64,000 nucleotides of DNA. Origin: Colwellia sp. (lineage in GTDB: Bacteria; Pseudomonadota; Gammaproteobacteria; Enterobacterales; Alteromonadaceae). The notes beneath the pieces are model-generated. The model was not told the origin of the DNA. It searched no databases and saw only the letters and a list, made by a program, of their open reading frames with translations. The DNA is taken from contig JABSOZ010000002.1 in assembly GCA_013215295.1 (NCBI GenBank), positions 186,001-250,000 on the forward strand. Direction: 5' to 3'. Position 1 is the stretch's first letter; each line of letters opens with the position of its first letter. Position numbers and translations under genes: made by a program. Positions 17,803 to 28,788 of the stretch are shown here, piece after piece.

Positions 17803-20205
17803 CTACTCATCAGCGCCATTTAGTAAATCAGAAAAAAGTGAAAGTTTATTCAAGACCAATCCATGAATAGATTTACGAGGGAAACGGCCCGTTTTACTCA
17901 ATACGCCAGCAGATTCACCCATTAACAATTCCAAGGCTTGATCTATATCTTCAACAGCATATATGGAAAATTGCTTATTTTTAACGGCTTCTATCACATC
18001 ATCTGCTAACATAAGATTATTTACATTGGTGCGAGGAATAATAACCCCCTGCTTTCCCGTTAAACCTTCGTCTTTACACAATCGATAAAAACCTTCAATT
18101 TTTTCATTAACACCGCCGATTGATTGAACACCGCCATGTTGGTTAATCGAACCAGTGATAGCAAGGCTTTGATCTATGGGTAATAAGGAAATAGCCGAAA
18201 TCAGCGCACAAAGCTCTGCCATAGAAGCACTATCGCCATCAATGTGACCATAAGACTGCTCAATCGCCAAATTAGCTGAGATAGATACAGGAAAGCCTTG
18301 CCCGTATTTATGCCCTAAATACCCGGTGAGTAAAAGCACACCTTTAGAATGAATAGATTTACCTAAATCAACTTCACGTTCAATATCCGTAACCCCTTCA
18401 CTGCCCGCATATACCGTAGCGGTAATGCGCGCTGGCGTACCAAAAACACTATCACCAATTTCTAAAACAGTTAACCCGTTTACTTTACCAATATGTTGTC
18501 CTTCGATATCAATAAGTACTTGTTTTTCTTTTATTTCACCTAACCACGCTTCACTCATTCGCCCTGTTCTTCGTTGCTTAGCAGCCAATGCTAAAGCGAT
18601 ATGCTTAGCCGTTAAGTCACCTTCACTGCCACCTTTATTCCAGAGGTAAAAAGCTTCATCAAGTAAATCGTTAACTTGTACAATGTTAGCTGAGATTTTA
18701 TGCTGATGTTCTGCACGCCTTAACGCATAACGAACAAGCTCAAGCACTGCTTCATCACTAACATGTGGGTAATTATGTTTATAAGCACGTTGACGAATTA
18801 AGTGTGCATAGTCATTTAGATTTTCTTCATTACTCTCAAGGTACTGGTCAAAATCAGCCAAGACACGAAATAGTTCGGTAAACTCCTGGTCATAATCTTG
18901 AAGCATGTAATAAATTTCAGGATCACCCAATAAAATAACTTTAACTTTTAGCGGAATCTTTTCTGGTTGTAAACTAAATGAGCCCGGCTGACTATATTCT
19001 GAATAAGGACTTTCAATGGTAATTTCTTGTGATTTAAGGGCTAATTTCAATCGGGCCCATACCATGGGCTGATTCAACAATTTGTCAGCATCTAAAATTA
19101 AATAACCACCATTCGCTTTATGCAGGGCCCCTGCTCTTATTAACCGATAACTGGTATAGGTACTTCCTTGAAAGCTCGCAAAATCGACATGACCAAACAA
19201 GTTTTGAAAAGTAGGGTTTTGCTCATATATAACAGGTGCGCCTGCATTAATTTTTTGTGAAAAAAGTAGATTAGGTAAAAATTGTTCTACCATTAATTTA
19301 CGTGCATCTTTATCATTTCTATTTTCAGTACTCTCATCAACGAGAATTTCTAAAACAGTATCAACAACATGTGCCTTTACTTTTGATAGATATTTCAATA
19401 CACCAATATTACTCGTAAACTCGTGTTCTAGCTCTTTTAGAAATGGACGTATAGCCTGTTCAGTCGTTTCATTTTTTAATTTACGTAATTTGTCTGAAGA
19501 GATCCGTTTCCACAGTGGTAATTCAATCAACTTTTCAGAAAGTAAATTTTCTAATTTATCTAATAACACATAAAAATCAGCGCGTTTAACTTCATCTAAA
19601 CTTGCGAATTCCTTATCATTTAACGGTTTACCATCAACTAAAGGTGAAAAATTTAGCTCCTCATCTTCTTCATATAGCAACACATCATCTTTTAAAGCAC
19701 TTTCTTCAACTTCAGCAATCGCTTGGTCGTACTTTCTGTTGAATTCCCTATCTACGGCTGCCTTTTGACGTTGATAACTTGGGTTATCAAATATTTCAGG
19801 AAATAAATCTAATAACTCATCGATAAAAGTATTAATGCGAGCGAGTAATTGCTTACCTTCTCCAGCGCTTACATATAATTTATGTGGGGCATGAAAATCA
19901 TCAAAATTATTAATATAACACCATTCATAGGGTGTGTTTTCACTACCCGCCGTAACGGCTAACATCTGTTTTATCAACGTCTGTCGGCCAGTGCCATGTT
20001 CCCCCATAGCGAAAATATTAAAACCTAGGGCATCCATGGACAAACCAAATTCAAGTGCTTCTTTAGCACGCTTATGGCCAATAAAAATTTGTTCTACATC
20101 TGGAGTCACTTTACAATAGGAAAATTGCTTCGCAGATAACTGAGCAGTTAACTGATCAACTGATAAACGGGTTAATAATGACGTTGATGTAACGGTTGAA
20201 GGCAT
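17803..20205 (-). CDS. Lon-like ATP-dependent protease (YcbZ / AAA_32 family)
   Basis: An 800-residue protein of the stand-alone Lon-related protease family. The N-terminal third holds the AAA_32 region with an altered P-loop GEHGTGRQT, where Arg replaces the usual Walker Lys. A long charged insertion follows (about 130-280), then the second part of the AAA module. The C-terminal Lon protease domain has the Ser-Lys dyad: Ser in DGDSASMAE and Lys in GGVNEKIEGF, 43 residues apart as in E. coli Lon. The chosen ATG is 4 codons after a possible GTG (20217). It sits alone between nuoA and the DUF1451 gene. Substrates are unknown. Confidence 0.85.
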   Translation of the reverse strand: MPSTVTSTSLLTRLSVDQLTAQLSAKQFSYCKVTPDVEQIFIGHKRAKEALEFGLSMDALGFNIFAMGEHGTGRQTLIKQMLAVTAGSENTPYEWCYINNFDDFHAPHKLYVSAGEGKQLLARINTFIDELLDLFPEIFDNPSYQRQKAAVDREFNRKYDQAIAEVEESALKDDVLLYEEDEELNFSPLVDGKPLNDKEFASLDEVKRADFYVLLDKLENLLSEKLIELPLWKRISSDKLRKLKNETTEQAIRPFLKELEHEFTSNIGVLKYLSKVKAHVVDTVLEILVDESTENRNDKDARKLMVEQFLPNLLFSQKINAGAPVIYEQNPTFQNLFGHVDFASFQGSTYTSYRLIRAGALHKANGGYLILDADKLLNQPMVWARLKLALKSQEITIESPYSEYSQPGSFSLQPEKIPLKVKVILLGDPEIYYMLQDYDQEFTELFRVLADFDQYLESNEENLNDYAHLIRQRAYKHNYPHVSDEAVLELVRYALRRAEHQHKISANIVQVNDLLDEAFYLWNKGGSEGDLTAKHIALALAAKQRRTGRMSEAWLGEIKEKQVLIDIEGQHIGKVNGLTVLEIGDSVFGTPARITATVYAGSEGVTDIEREVDLGKSIHSKGVLLLTGYLGHKYGQGFPVSISANLAIEQSYGHIDGDSASMAELCALISAISLLPIDQSLAITGSINQHGGVQSIGGVNEKIEGFYRLCKDEGLTGKQGVIIPRTNVNNLMLADDVIEAVKNKQFSIYAVEDIDQALELLMGESAGVLSKTGRFPRKSIHGLVLNKLSLFSDLLNGADE

Positions 20206-20325
20206 GCAATATCTCACTGATAACGCTTAAAAAACAGGCGAATTATAATTAATAATTTATATACGGTTAGTTTACCCTCATTTGTAATAATTAGTAAAAC
20301 ATTAGTCCTATCGCTTAGGTATAAA

Positions 20326-20811
20326 CTAAGGAGAAAAAGGTAAGCGGATAAAAGTATTACCACTACACGAAAAGCAATCAGCTACATCTGAAGCATGACT
20401 ATAAGTGATTTTTTCATGGCAGTTTTGGCACTCTAAAAAACCAAATCCTATGAAATCACCACTTTTGTATTCACCGTGATGTTTAAAGTCATCATCGAGT
20501 TCAGACCATTCAACTTGTGACTTGTCTGTAATGGCTTGCATATTATTCCAAAATGATTCATTTAACAGGCCCAAATAGAGGGAATTTTTAGCTTGTAGTT
20601 CATTTTGTTGAATGAACTCTCTGATATCAAAACGTAAGTTATCAACGAACTGTTTAACTTTTTCTTCAGGTAATTTCTCTGCGGCTTGAAGATATAATTT
20701 GCTTTTTTCTATCTTTTCAACAATATCAGTAATTTCATGCTGATTAACGTCCTCGGCCCATATAACTAATGCTTGATAAAGATCTTGAAAAACACTATTT
20801 TTTGATTTCAT
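20326..20811 (-). CDS. DUF1451 zinc-ribbon protein (YbeL-like)
   Basis: A 161-residue cytoplasmic protein of the DUF1451 family, like E. coli YbeL, which also maps close to leuS. The N-terminal two thirds are helical and charged. The C-terminus has a zinc-ribbon-like four-cysteine motif, CQNC at about 127 and CFSC at about 148. Function is unknown in the family. It diverges from leuS across a 227-bp gap. Confidence 0.8.
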   Translation of the reverse strand: MKSKNSVFQDLYQALVIWAEDVNQHEITDIVEKIEKSKLYLQAAEKLPEEKVKQFVDNLRFDIREFIQQNELQAKNSLYLGLLNESFWNNMQAITDKSQVEWSELDDDFKHHGEYKSGDFIGFGFLECQNCHEKITYSHASDVADCFSCSGNTFIRLPFSP

Positions 20812-20917
20812 AACGCACTCCTCGACGACTTATTAGTAAAGTATAGGTATAACTCGAATTATATAAAAAATTAATCACATAAACTTGTCGAAACTCGCTT
20901 ATCTCTGAAACAGTATC

Positions 20918-20947
20918 TTGAAGTGGGACGGGTATATAAGGTATTCT
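20918..20947 (+). promoter_or_regulatory. Possible leuS promoter
   Basis: TTGAAG (20918-20923) and TATTCT (20942-20947) are separated by 18 bp, about 95 bp before the leuS start. Another A/T-rich hexamer, TATAAG, lies between them, so the exact -10 is uncertain. Confidence 0.3.
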
Positions 20948-21038
20948 ATCGCCATTATTTATATACGTTCATAATTGCAGTCTATTTCTATCGACAAGCG
21001 AATGAACCCCACATTCTAAAGTGTTTGAGAAATTTCCA

Positions 21039-23642
21039 ATGGAATCCATTTACAATCCCCAAGCTATCGAAGCGCAAGTTCAACAATTTTGGACTGAAAA
21101 CAATACCTTTAAAGCCGAAGAAAAACCCGGTAAAGAAAAATTCTACTGTCTCGCTATGTTCCCTTACCCAAGTGGTCGTTTACATATGGGCCATGTGCGC
21201 AACTATAGTTTAGGCGACGTTATTTCTCGCTATCAACGCTTGCAAGGTAAAAATGTTATGCAACCTATGGGTTGGGATGCATTTGGTTTACCCGCAGAAA
21301 ACGCAGCAATAAAAAATAAGACAGCGCCAGCAAAATGGACTTATGAAAACATTGATTACATGCGTAACCAGCTAAAGTCATTAGGTTTTGCTTATGACTG
21401 GAGCCGCGAATTAGCGACCTGTAAAAAAGATTATTATAAGTGGGAGCAATGGTTCTTTACTCAACTTTATGAAAAAGGTTTAGTTTATAAGAAAAATGCC
21501 ACCGTAAACTGGGATCCTGTTGATCAAACAGTATTAGCAAACGAACAAGTGATTGACGGACGCGGTTGGCGCTCTGGCGCAATTGTTGAACGTAAAGAAA
21601 TTCCACAGTGGTTTATTAAAATCACTGATTACGCTGAAGAACTATTAACTGACTTAGACCAACTAACTGAATGGCCAGAGCAAGTTAAAACCATGCAGCG
21701 TAATTGGATTGGTCGTAGTGAAGGCATTGAAATGACCTTCCAAGTTGAAGGTTCAAGCGAAAGTTTTGATATCTATACCACTCGTCCAGATACATTAATG
21801 GGGGTTACTTACGTCGCCCTTGCTGCGCAACATCCACTTGCTTTAGCCGCTGCAAAAAATAACAGCGCCTTAAGCGATTTTATTGCTGAATGTAAAACCA
21901 ATAAATCTACCGAAGCTGATATGGCAACGATGGAGAAAAAAGGTGCTGATACTGGCCTTAAAGCCATTCACCCGTTAACGGGCAAGATTGTTCCTGTTTG
22001 GGCCGCAAACTTTGTCTTAATGGATTACGGCTCTGGCGCGGTAATGTCGGTACCTGGACACGACCAACGTGATTTTGAATTTGCTACAAAATATGGTTTA
22101 GAAATTACCCAAGTTATAGCTGGTACTGACGAAGACGATATCAATAAAGCCGCGATTACTGAGAAAGGTAAGCTAATCAACTCTGGTGAATTTGATGGTT
22201 TAAACTTCAAAAAAGCATTTAAGGCTATCGCTTACAAATTATCAACTGAAAACAAAGGTAGCATAAAAGTTAATTACCGCTTACGTGACTGGGGAGTTTC
22301 TCGTCAACGTTATTGGGGTACGCCAATTCCTATGGTGCACTTAGCCAATGGAGAGTCTGCAGCTGTTCCTCTTGACCAACTTCCAGTTGAACTGCCTGAA
22401 GATGTAATAATGAATGGTGTTACTTCGCCAATTAAAGACAATCCTGAGTGGGCAAAAACTACCCATAACGGTGAAGAAGCTTTCCGCGAAACAGATACTT
22501 TCGATACCTTTATGGAATCGTCTTGGTATTACGCACGTTACTGTTCGCCAAACGACGATACTCAAATGATTGATCCCGCTAAGGCCAATTACTGGTTACC
22601 TGTTGATCAGTACATTGGTGGTATTGAACATGCGATTTTACATTTATTGTATGCACGTTTTTTCCATAAATTATTACGTGATGCCGGTTTAGTAAACTGT
22701 GATGAACCGTTCAAAAAGTTGTTATGTCAAGGCATGGTATTAGCCGACACTTATTATCGTGAAGCAGAAAATGGTGGACAAGACTGGATTTCTCCAACAG
22801 ATGTTGACGTTGAACGTGACGAGAAAGGTAATGTTACCGCGGCAGTTAGTAAGCTTGATGGCCAACCGGTAATTTCTGCTGGCATGAGCAAAATGTCGAA
22901 GTCTAAGAATAATGGCATAGACCCACAAGAAGTTATCGGTAAATATGGCGCAGATACTGTGCGTTTATTTATTATGTTTACCTCACCACCAGAGCAAACC
23001 TTAGAATGGTCTGACTCAGGCGTTGAAGGTGCACATCGTTTCTTGAAACGTGTTTGGAAGCTTGCTTTTGATTTTAGTGAACAAGTCAAAGAGCATGGGA
23101 CAGTTCCACCGTTAAGTGAATTAACCTTGAGCGCTTCGCAGAAAAAATTGCGTAGAGAATTACATAAAACCATAGCAAAAGTCAGTGACGATATTGGCCG
23201 TAGAAATACCTTCAATACCGCAATTGCTTCAATTATGGAATTAATGAACCATTTAACAAAAGCGAAATTAGCGAGTATTGAAGACAGAGCGGTTATGCAA
23301 GAAGCAGTTCGTGCTGTAGTCATTATGCTTACGCCAATTACTCCACACATGTGTCATGAAATATGGAAAACATTGGGTGACGCAGCAAGCAAGAATGTCA
23401 TGATTGAAGACGCTTCTTGGCCAATAGTCGACGAAAGTGCTTTAGTTGAAGATGAAAAATTAATCATCGTACAAGTAAACGGTAAAGTACGCGCTAAAAT
23501 TACCGTTTCAGCATCGGCAAGCAAAGAAGAAGTTGAAGCATTTGGCTTAAGTGACGAAACAGTAGTCCGCTTTATTGATGACAAAACGATTCGTAAAGTT
23601 ATCTATATACCGGGCAAACTTTTAAATATTGTTGCTAACTAA
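21039..23642 (+). CDS. leuS: Leucine-tRNA ligase
   Basis: An 867-residue class I aminoacyl-tRNA synthetase that charges tRNA-Leu, with an editing domain. The HIGH motif variant is [13 protein letters not shown] and the KMSKS loop is [12 protein letters not shown] (about residue 620). The CP1 editing segment has [12 protein letters not shown]. The frame is open from a GTG at 21021, but ATG 21039 starts MESIYNPQ, matching the E. coli N-terminus. It begins a long co-directional block running to lipA. Confidence 0.97.
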   Translation: MESIYNPQAIEAQVQQFWTENNTFKAEEKPGKEKFYCLAMFPYPSGRLHMGHVRNYSLGDVISRYQRLQGKNVMQPMGWDAFGLPAENAAIKNKTAPAKWTYENIDYMRNQLKSLGFAYDWSRELATCKKDYYKWEQWFFTQLYEKGLVYKKNATVNWDPVDQTVLANEQVIDGRGWRSGAIVERKEIPQWFIKITDYAEELLTDLDQLTEWPEQVKTMQRNWIGRSEGIEMTFQVEGSSESFDIYTTRPDTLMGVTYVALAAQHPLALAAAKNNSALSDFIAECKTNKSTEADMATMEKKGADTGLKAIHPLTGKIVPVWAANFVLMDYGSGAVMSVPGHDQRDFEFATKYGLEITQVIAGTDEDDINKAAITEKGKLINSGEFDGLNFKKAFKAIAYKLSTENKGSIKVNYRLRDWGVSRQRYWGTPIPMVHLANGESAAVPLDQLPVELPEDVIMNGVTSPIKDNPEWAKTTHNGEEAFRETDTFDTFMESSWYYARYCSPNDDTQMIDPAKANYWLPVDQYIGGIEHAILHLLYARFFHKLLRDAGLVNCDEPFKKLLCQGMVLADTYYREAENGGQDWISPTDVDVERDEKGNVTAAVSKLDGQPVISAGMSKMSKSKNNGIDPQEVIGKYGADTVRLFIMFTSPPEQTLEWSDSGVEGAHRFLKRVWKLAFDFSEQVKEHGTVPPLSELTLSASQKKLRRELHKTIAKVSDDIGRRNTFNTAIASIMELMNHLTKAKLASIEDRAVMQEAVRAVVIMLTPITPHMCHEIWKTLGDAASKNVMIEDASWPIVDESALVEDEKLIIVQVNGKVRAKITVSASASKEEVEAFGLSDETVVRFIDDKTIRKVIYIPGKLLNIVAN

Positions 23643-23660
23643 TCGACTAAGGTCCTAAAA

Positions 23661-24182
23661 ATGAGCTACATGCAAAGATCAATAACAAAATACAAAGCAC
23701 ATTCAGTTATCGCTGTAATTGCTTTATTAACCTTGTTTATATCAAGCTGTGGCTTTCAGTTACGGGGGGACTATTTAATGTCTCCCCAATTAAAAACCTT
23801 ACATTTAAGCTCAACGGATAAGTTCGGTGAATTAACTCGTCAAGTTAGACAGCACTTGAGTTTGAATAAAATAAAATTAGTGCCGAAAGCCGTTAAGAAT
23901 GTTCCACAACTTCGACTTTTAAAAGATAGTTTGAATCGTCGTACACTCTCTGTTTTTCCAAATGGGCAAGTAGCAGAATACGAATTAATTTATTCAGTTC
24001 GCTATCAACTTGCGATTTCTGCTGACGATATACGTACTTTTCAGTTTGAGCTTAACCGTGATTATCAAGATGATCCCAACATTGCGCTTGCTAAAAGTCG
24101 TGAACTCGATTTAATGCTGAGTGAAATGCGTAAAGAAGCCGCGAATAAAATTCTCCGCGACCTGTCGACGATAATAATCTGA
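23661..24182 (+). CDS. lptE: LPS-assembly lipoprotein LptE
   Basis: A 173-residue outer-membrane lipoprotein that plugs the LptD barrel for lipopolysaccharide export. A hydrophobic signal ends in the lipobox ISSC at about residue 30, followed by GFQLRG, which is typical for LptE (RlpB). Downstream features such as NRRTLSVFPNGQVAEYEL fit the family. Start is ATG 23661, with AAGG upstream; an ATG at codon 4 is also possible. It overlaps holA by 1 bp (TGATG). Confidence 0.92.
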   Translation: MSYMQRSITKYKAHSVIAVIALLTLFISSCGFQLRGDYLMSPQLKTLHLSSTDKFGELTRQVRQHLSLNKIKLVPKAVKNVPQLRLLKDSLNRRTLSVFPNGQVAEYELIYSVRYQLAISADDIRTFQFELNRDYQDDPNIALAKSRELDLMLSEMRKEAANKILRDLSTIII

Positions 24183-25225
24183 TGCGTATCTATCATAACC
24201 AATTAACTAACGCTCTCAGTCAAGGTTTTAAGCCTGTGTGGTTAGTTTTTGGCGATGAGCCTTGGCAAAAAAACGACAGCCTAAATACAATAAAACAACA
24301 TTGCCAACAGCAAGGTTTCAGTGAAGTTATTCGCCTTAGTGCAGATGATAAGTTTGACTGGAATTTATTAGTCGAAGAATATCAAGCCATGAGCTTATTT
24401 GCCGCACAACGCATCATTGAAATAGAATTAGTGACAGGAAAAATAGCTGACGCGGGTAGTAAAATATTACTAAAACTCAGTGAAAATTTTCATCCTGACG
24501 TGCAACTTATCTTTCATGGTCCTAAAATTGATGCCGCAGGTCAAAAACGAAAATGGTTTAAGACCTTAGAAAAGTTGGGCTGTTTTTTACCTTTGTACGA
24601 TATTGAAGGTCGTCAGCTTCTGCAGTGGTTAAATCAACAAATAAAACAGCAACAATTAAATGTTCATCAAGACGTTATCCCCTTGATGATAGAATTATTT
24701 GAAGGAAACTTACCTGCTTTAGAGCAAGAGTTACAAAAATTTTCATTGTTGTTCGGTTCTCAACTCATCACTTGTGAAGATGCAGAAAAGTTACTCATCA
24801 AACAAGCTAAGTTTAACTCTTTTCAAGTCGTTGATACTTTACTCAGTGGTGATCTCAATAAGTGTATTAATATGCTGGATCAGCTTCAGCACGAAGGTGC
24901 CGCCATCGGGCAACTTGTTTGGGTCATTCATAAAGAGATTGCGCAACTATCCGTGATGTTAGAGCAACTTGAACAAGGTGAGAGCATTGACAGTATTTAT
25001 AAAAAGCATCGTATATGGGATAAAAAGAAACCCCTTTATCAACACGCACTTAATAATATTACTCGCGACAATATTAGCCAAGCTCAAGCACGTTTAGCGC
25101 AGACCGACTTGATCAGTAAAACCAGTAGTGATTTTAACCCTTTTATATTATTAGCAGATGTTTGTATCAGTCTATATCACGGACAAATCACAAAAAATTT
25201 CAATCTAGATTATGAATTCGGATAA
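24182..25225 (+). CDS. holA: DNA polymerase III delta subunit
   Basis: A 347-residue clamp-loader subunit that opens the beta sliding clamp. The N-terminal AAA+-like domain has WLVFGDEPWQKNDSL, and the beta-binding helix MSLFAAQRIIEIEL is present. The middle segment FEGNLPALEQELQKFSLL is conserved in HolA. Position after lptE and before nadD is the standard gammaproteobacterial order. It overlaps nadD by 14 bp. Confidence 0.94.
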   Translation: MRIYHNQLTNALSQGFKPVWLVFGDEPWQKNDSLNTIKQHCQQQGFSEVIRLSADDKFDWNLLVEEYQAMSLFAAQRIIEIELVTGKIADAGSKILLKLSENFHPDVQLIFHGPKIDAAGQKRKWFKTLEKLGCFLPLYDIEGRQLLQWLNQQIKQQQLNVHQDVIPLMIELFEGNLPALEQELQKFSLLFGSQLITCEDAEKLLIKQAKFNSFQVVDTLLSGDLNKCINMLDQLQHEGAAIGQLVWVIHKEIAQLSVMLEQLEQGESIDSIYKKHRIWDKKKPLYQHALNNITRDNISQAQARLAQTDLISKTSSDFNPFILLADVCISLYHGQITKNFNLDYEFG

Positions 25226-25880
25226 GCCAATACCTACATCTAAAAAGAGCATCGTGATTATGGGTGGTACTTTTGATCCTATTCATAATGGTCATATAGA
25301 AACAGCCAAAGAAACCGCGAAATGGCTTAATGTAGAACAACTGTTTCTGTTACCCGCACATATTCCCCCTCATAAAAGTTCAACCACGGCGAATGCTTTA
25401 CATCGTGAAAAGATGGTAAGCATTATTTGTCAGCAACAGCCATTATTTCAACTCGACAATCGCGAATTAAAGCGTAAAACGTCTTCTTATACCGTGACAA
25501 GTTTACAAGAAATTAAACAAGAACAACCAGAGAGTATTTTGTTTTTTATTATCGGAATGGACTCTTTTCTTAATTTTACGTCTTGGCATCAATGGCGAAC
25601 AATTATGTCTCTATGTCATATTGTAGTGAACATTCGGCCAGGCTATGAATTAAATAAAATTAATACAGTTACGCAAAAGTTATTAAAAGATCATCGAATC
25701 CATAGCCTTACCGATATAAAACAACAAGAAGCTGGGGGAATTATTTTCCATCAAAACCAGTCGCTTAATATTTCGTCAAGCGAAATACGCAAACATCTAT
25801 TGGATAATAAACCCAAGAATAATCACCTGCCGGAATGTATACATAATTATATTATTCAAGAAAATCTCTATCAAGAATAA
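25212..25880 (+). CDS. nadD: Nicotinate-nucleotide adenylyltransferase
   Basis: A 222-residue enzyme that transfers AMP from ATP to nicotinate mononucleotide in NAD synthesis. The nucleotidyltransferase signature GGTFDPIHNGH (about residue 19) and the C-terminal SSSEIR motif are present, with FFIIGMDSFLNFTSWH between. The start inside holA is supported by the overlap seen in related genomes. Slightly longer than average at the N-terminus. Confidence 0.95.
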   Translation: MNSDKPIPTSKKSIVIMGGTFDPIHNGHIETAKETAKWLNVEQLFLLPAHIPPHKSSTTANALHREKMVSIICQQQPLFQLDNRELKRKTSSYTVTSLQEIKQEQPESILFFIIGMDSFLNFTSWHQWRTIMSLCHIVVNIRPGYELNKINTVTQKLLKDHRIHSLTDIKQQEAGGIIFHQNQSLNISSSEIRKHLLDNKPKNNHLPECIHNYIIQENLYQE

Positions 25881-25949
25881 CTTCATAGTTACGCGCAGAA
25901 AAAATAATGATATTATAACGTATTACTTTTTAGATTAAGAGAAATTCCC

Positions 25950-26267
25950 TTGCAAGTTGAAGCGTTAAAAGCATTTGTTATTGAAAAATTAGAAGAAATT
26001 AAAGGTCGTGATATTACGATTTTAGACATTGGTGAAAAATCAGGTTTTGCTGATTACATGATTGTCTGTTCAGGTAACTCAAATCGTCATGTTAAATCTA
26101 TTGCACAATCGATCGCTATCGAATGTCGCGCTGCAGGTATAGAGCCATTAGGTATTGAAGGTAACGATGTTGGAGAATGGGCGTTAGTTGATTTAAGCAG
26201 TATAATTGTTCACGTAATGACCGACGAAATTCGTGACCGTTATCAACTAGAAGAATTATGGAACTAA
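25950..26267 (+). CDS. rsfS: Ribosomal silencing factor RsfS
   Basis: A 105-residue protein that binds ribosomal protein uL14 and blocks subunit joining in starvation. The family segments FADYMIVCSGNSNRHVKSIA and GEWALVDLSSIIVHVM are clear. The start codon is TTG, 6 bp after AAGAGAAA; no ATG lies nearby. It precedes rlmH, as in most bacteria. Confidence 0.94.
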   Translation: MQVEALKAFVIEKLEEIKGRDITILDIGEKSGFADYMIVCSGNSNRHVKSIAQSIAIECRAAGIEPLGIEGNDVGEWALVDLSSIIVHVMTDEIRDRYQLEELWN

Positions 26268-26295
26268 ACTAATAGTGAAATTAAGCTAAACTATT

Positions 26296-26766
26296 ATGCG
26301 CCTTACCTTATATGCTGTTGGCAATAAAATGCCAGCATGGGTTACCCAAGGATTTAACGAATATTCTCGCCGATTTCCTCGCGATATGTCGTTTCATTTA
26401 GTAGAAATTCCGCCGGGTAAGCGCGGTAAAAATGCTGATATAGCTCGTATTCTAGAAAAAGAAGGCGAATTATTATTAAGCGCAATCCCCAAAGGTCATC
26501 GGATTGTTACGCTTGAAGTGGAAGGCAAACCGTGGACAACACCACAACTTGCCCAACAACTAGAGCGTTGGCAACTAGATAGTCGTGATGTAGCCTTATT
26601 AATCGGTGGACCTGAAGGCTTAGCCCCTTCTTGCATTAAAGCATCTGAACAAAAATGGTCTTTATCACCGCTTACTTTGCCCCATCCTATGGTTCGTATT
26701 GTTGTGGCTGAGAGTTTATATCGTGCTTGGAGCATCAACAATAACCACCCATATCACCGAGAATAG
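26296..26766 (+). CDS. rlmH: 23S rRNA pseudouridine(1915) N3-methyltransferase
   Basis: A 156-residue SPOUT-family methyltransferase that modifies pseudouridine 1915 in helix 69 of 23S rRNA on the 70S ribosome. The SAM-binding knot has [11 protein letters not shown], and the C-terminus has the conserved HPYHRE end. Length is exactly as in E. coli RlmH (155). Confidence 0.96.
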   Translation: MRLTLYAVGNKMPAWVTQGFNEYSRRFPRDMSFHLVEIPPGKRGKNADIARILEKEGELLLSAIPKGHRIVTLEVEGKPWTTPQLAQQLERWQLDSRDVALLIGGPEGLAPSCIKASEQKWSLSPLTLPHPMVRIVVAESLYRAWSINNNHPYHRE

Positions 26767-26784
26767 CTATGATCGAGAGTAACC

Positions 26785-28788
26785 GTGGCATCAAATAAAC
26801 GCGTTGCTATTCGTAATCATTCAGCTGAGGCTAATCTATTTGCCCGTAGAACCTTTATCGCATTTGTCGGCGTAATAGTCTTATTGTTGATTTTATTCAG
26901 TAATATTTATGATTTAGAAATTAACTCTTACGAAAAATATCAAACACGCTCTAATTCCAATCGGATAAAGCTACTGCCTGTCGCACCAAACCGTGGTCTC
27001 ATCTACGACCGTAATGGTGTCTTACTTGCTGAAAACAAACCTGTTTACTCGTTAGAGATAATTGCTGAGCAAACGACTGATTTAGAAAAACATATTCTAG
27101 AAGTAAGTGATTTACTCGATATCAGCGAAGAGAAACAAAAAAAGTTGTTTAAAGCACTCAAAAGCAAACGACGATTTAAACCGATAGAACTCCACTCAAG
27201 ATTAAGTGCACAACAAGTCGCGCTTTTTTCAGTTAATCAGCATCGTTTTCCTGGTTTTTTTATAGATGCTCGTCTCAAGCGTTATTATCCCTTTGGTGAC
27301 TTAACGACTCATTCTTTAGGTTATGTTGCTCGTATCAACCGTAGAGATTCCATTCGTTTAGCCGAGAAAAGTTTATCAGAAGATTACGCGGCAACACGTA
27401 ATATAGGAAAACTCGGCTTAGAAAAATATTATGAAGAGTTATTACATGGCACTATTGGCCACCAAGAAGTAGAGATAAATAGCCAAGGTCGTGTGATCAG
27501 AACGCTTGATTACACCCCGCCTATTTCGGGTCAAAACTTAACCATAAGCATAGATATTGAATTGCAAATGATCGCCAAACGCGCACTAGCCGGAAAACGT
27601 GGTGCTGTAGTAGCAATGGATCCTCGCTCGGGTGAAATTTTAGCCATGTATTCAAATCCAAGTTACGACGGTAACTTATTTGTTCATGGTATCAGTACTA
27701 AAAATTATAAAAAATTACTTAACCCCAAAAATAACAGGCCTTTGCTTAATCGTAGTGTGCAAGGTTATCCCCCCGCTTCAACCGTTAAACCTTTACTCGG
27801 GTTAACGGGTTTGGAAGCAGGAGTTATCACCCAAAAGTCGCGCACTTATGATCCTGGCTGGTTTCAGCTAAAAGGCCTTGAACGTAAACATCGAGATTGG
27901 TATGCACCAGGGCATGGCTGGGTTAACTTAAACGACGCGATAGAACATTCATGTAACGTTTTTTTCTATACTTTAGCGGTTAGGCTAGAAATAGATAACA
28001 TTACCAATATGATGGAAAAGTTTGGTTTTGGTGACTTGACCGGCATTGATATTTGGGAAGACAAGCGCGCTATTTTACCAGGAAGAGAAGCCAAGCGTAG
28101 TCGATATAATCAACCTTGGTATACAGGAGACACCGTTAACGTTGGCATTGGTCAAGGTTTGTGGACCGTAACCCCTTTACAATTAGCTCAAGCTATTGCT
28201 ATTTTAGCCAATAAAGGCCAGAAAAAAATACCGCATTTTTTACTTGAAACAACCAAAGCAGTTAATATAGAGCCCTTAAATGAAGAAGGTGCTGCTGAGA
28301 ATAAAAGTATAAATATTGTCACTAAAATGGTCAGTGAAAAAGTCTTGTTTGAAGATAAACCGCCGATTGTTTTAAAAGACTCTAAAAACTGGAATTTAGT
28401 CCTTGATGCTATGCATAACACCGCACAGAAAAAATACCCGGCTTTTAAAGGCGCTCGCTATGACGCAGCCGGAAAATCGGGTACGGCCCAGCTGATATCA
28501 AAAAAGCAAGATGAAGAATATGATGCAAAAGCAATCAAAGAAAAACAACGAAATAATGCCATGTTCGTTGCTTTTGCTCCGTACGAAAAACCAGAAATAG
28601 TGGTATCTGTCATTGTTGAAAATGTTTTGGAAGGTGGTGGAGGGTTTAACGCAGCACCTGTAGCACGCCAAGTGTTGGATCAGTATTTTGGTGACCGAGA
28701 AATAGTCAGTAGCGATAAAAATAAACACCCACAACATTCTAATGTTTATGGTCATAACAAAAAAACTAAAAATTCAGGAAATAACTAG
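26785..28788 (+). CDS. mrdA: Penicillin-binding protein 2 (elongation transpeptidase)
   Basis: A 667-residue inner-membrane transpeptidase that cross-links lateral-wall peptidoglycan with RodA. It has a cytoplasmic tail, one membrane helix (about 24-42), a dimerisation domain, and a transpeptidase domain with the SxxK motif STVK (Ser332), SCN and KSGTAQ. Start is GTG at 26785. The C-terminal 30 residues are Asn/Lys/His-rich and probably flexible. The stop overlaps the rodA start by 1 bp. Confidence 0.95.
   Translation: MASNKRVAIRNHSAEANLFARRTFIAFVGVIVLLLILFSNIYDLEINSYEKYQTRSNSNRIKLLPVAPNRGLIYDRNGVLLAENKPVYSLEIIAEQTTDLEKHILEVSDLLDISEEKQKKLFKALKSKRRFKPIELHSRLSAQQVALFSVNQHRFPGFFIDARLKRYYPFGDLTTHSLGYVARINRRDSIRLAEKSLSEDYAATRNIGKLGLEKYYEELLHGTIGHQEVEINSQGRVIRTLDYTPPISGQNLTISIDIELQMIAKRALAGKRGAVVAMDPRSGEILAMYSNPSYDGNLFVHGISTKNYKKLLNPKNNRPLLNRSVQGYPPASTVKPLLGLTGLEAGVITQKSRTYDPGWFQLKGLERKHRDWYAPGHGWVNLNDAIEHSCNVFFYTLAVRLEIDNITNMMEKFGFGDLTGIDIWEDKRAILPGREAKRSRYNQPWYTGDTVNVGIGQGLWTVTPLQLAQAIAILANKGQKKIPHFLLETTKAVNIEPLNEEGAAENKSINIVTKMVSEKVLFEDKPPIVLKDSKNWNLVLDAMHNTAQKKYPAFKGARYDAAGKSGTAQLISKKQDEEYDAKAIKEKQRNNAMFVAFAPYEKPEIVVSVIVENVLEGGGGFNAAPVARQVLDQYFGDREIVSSDKNKHPQHSNVYGHNKKTKNSGNN

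Noticed and set aside
22754-23350. 198-codon antisense ORF inside leuS
   Set aside because: It is a shadow of a strongly conserved gene and has no ribosome site or family features.
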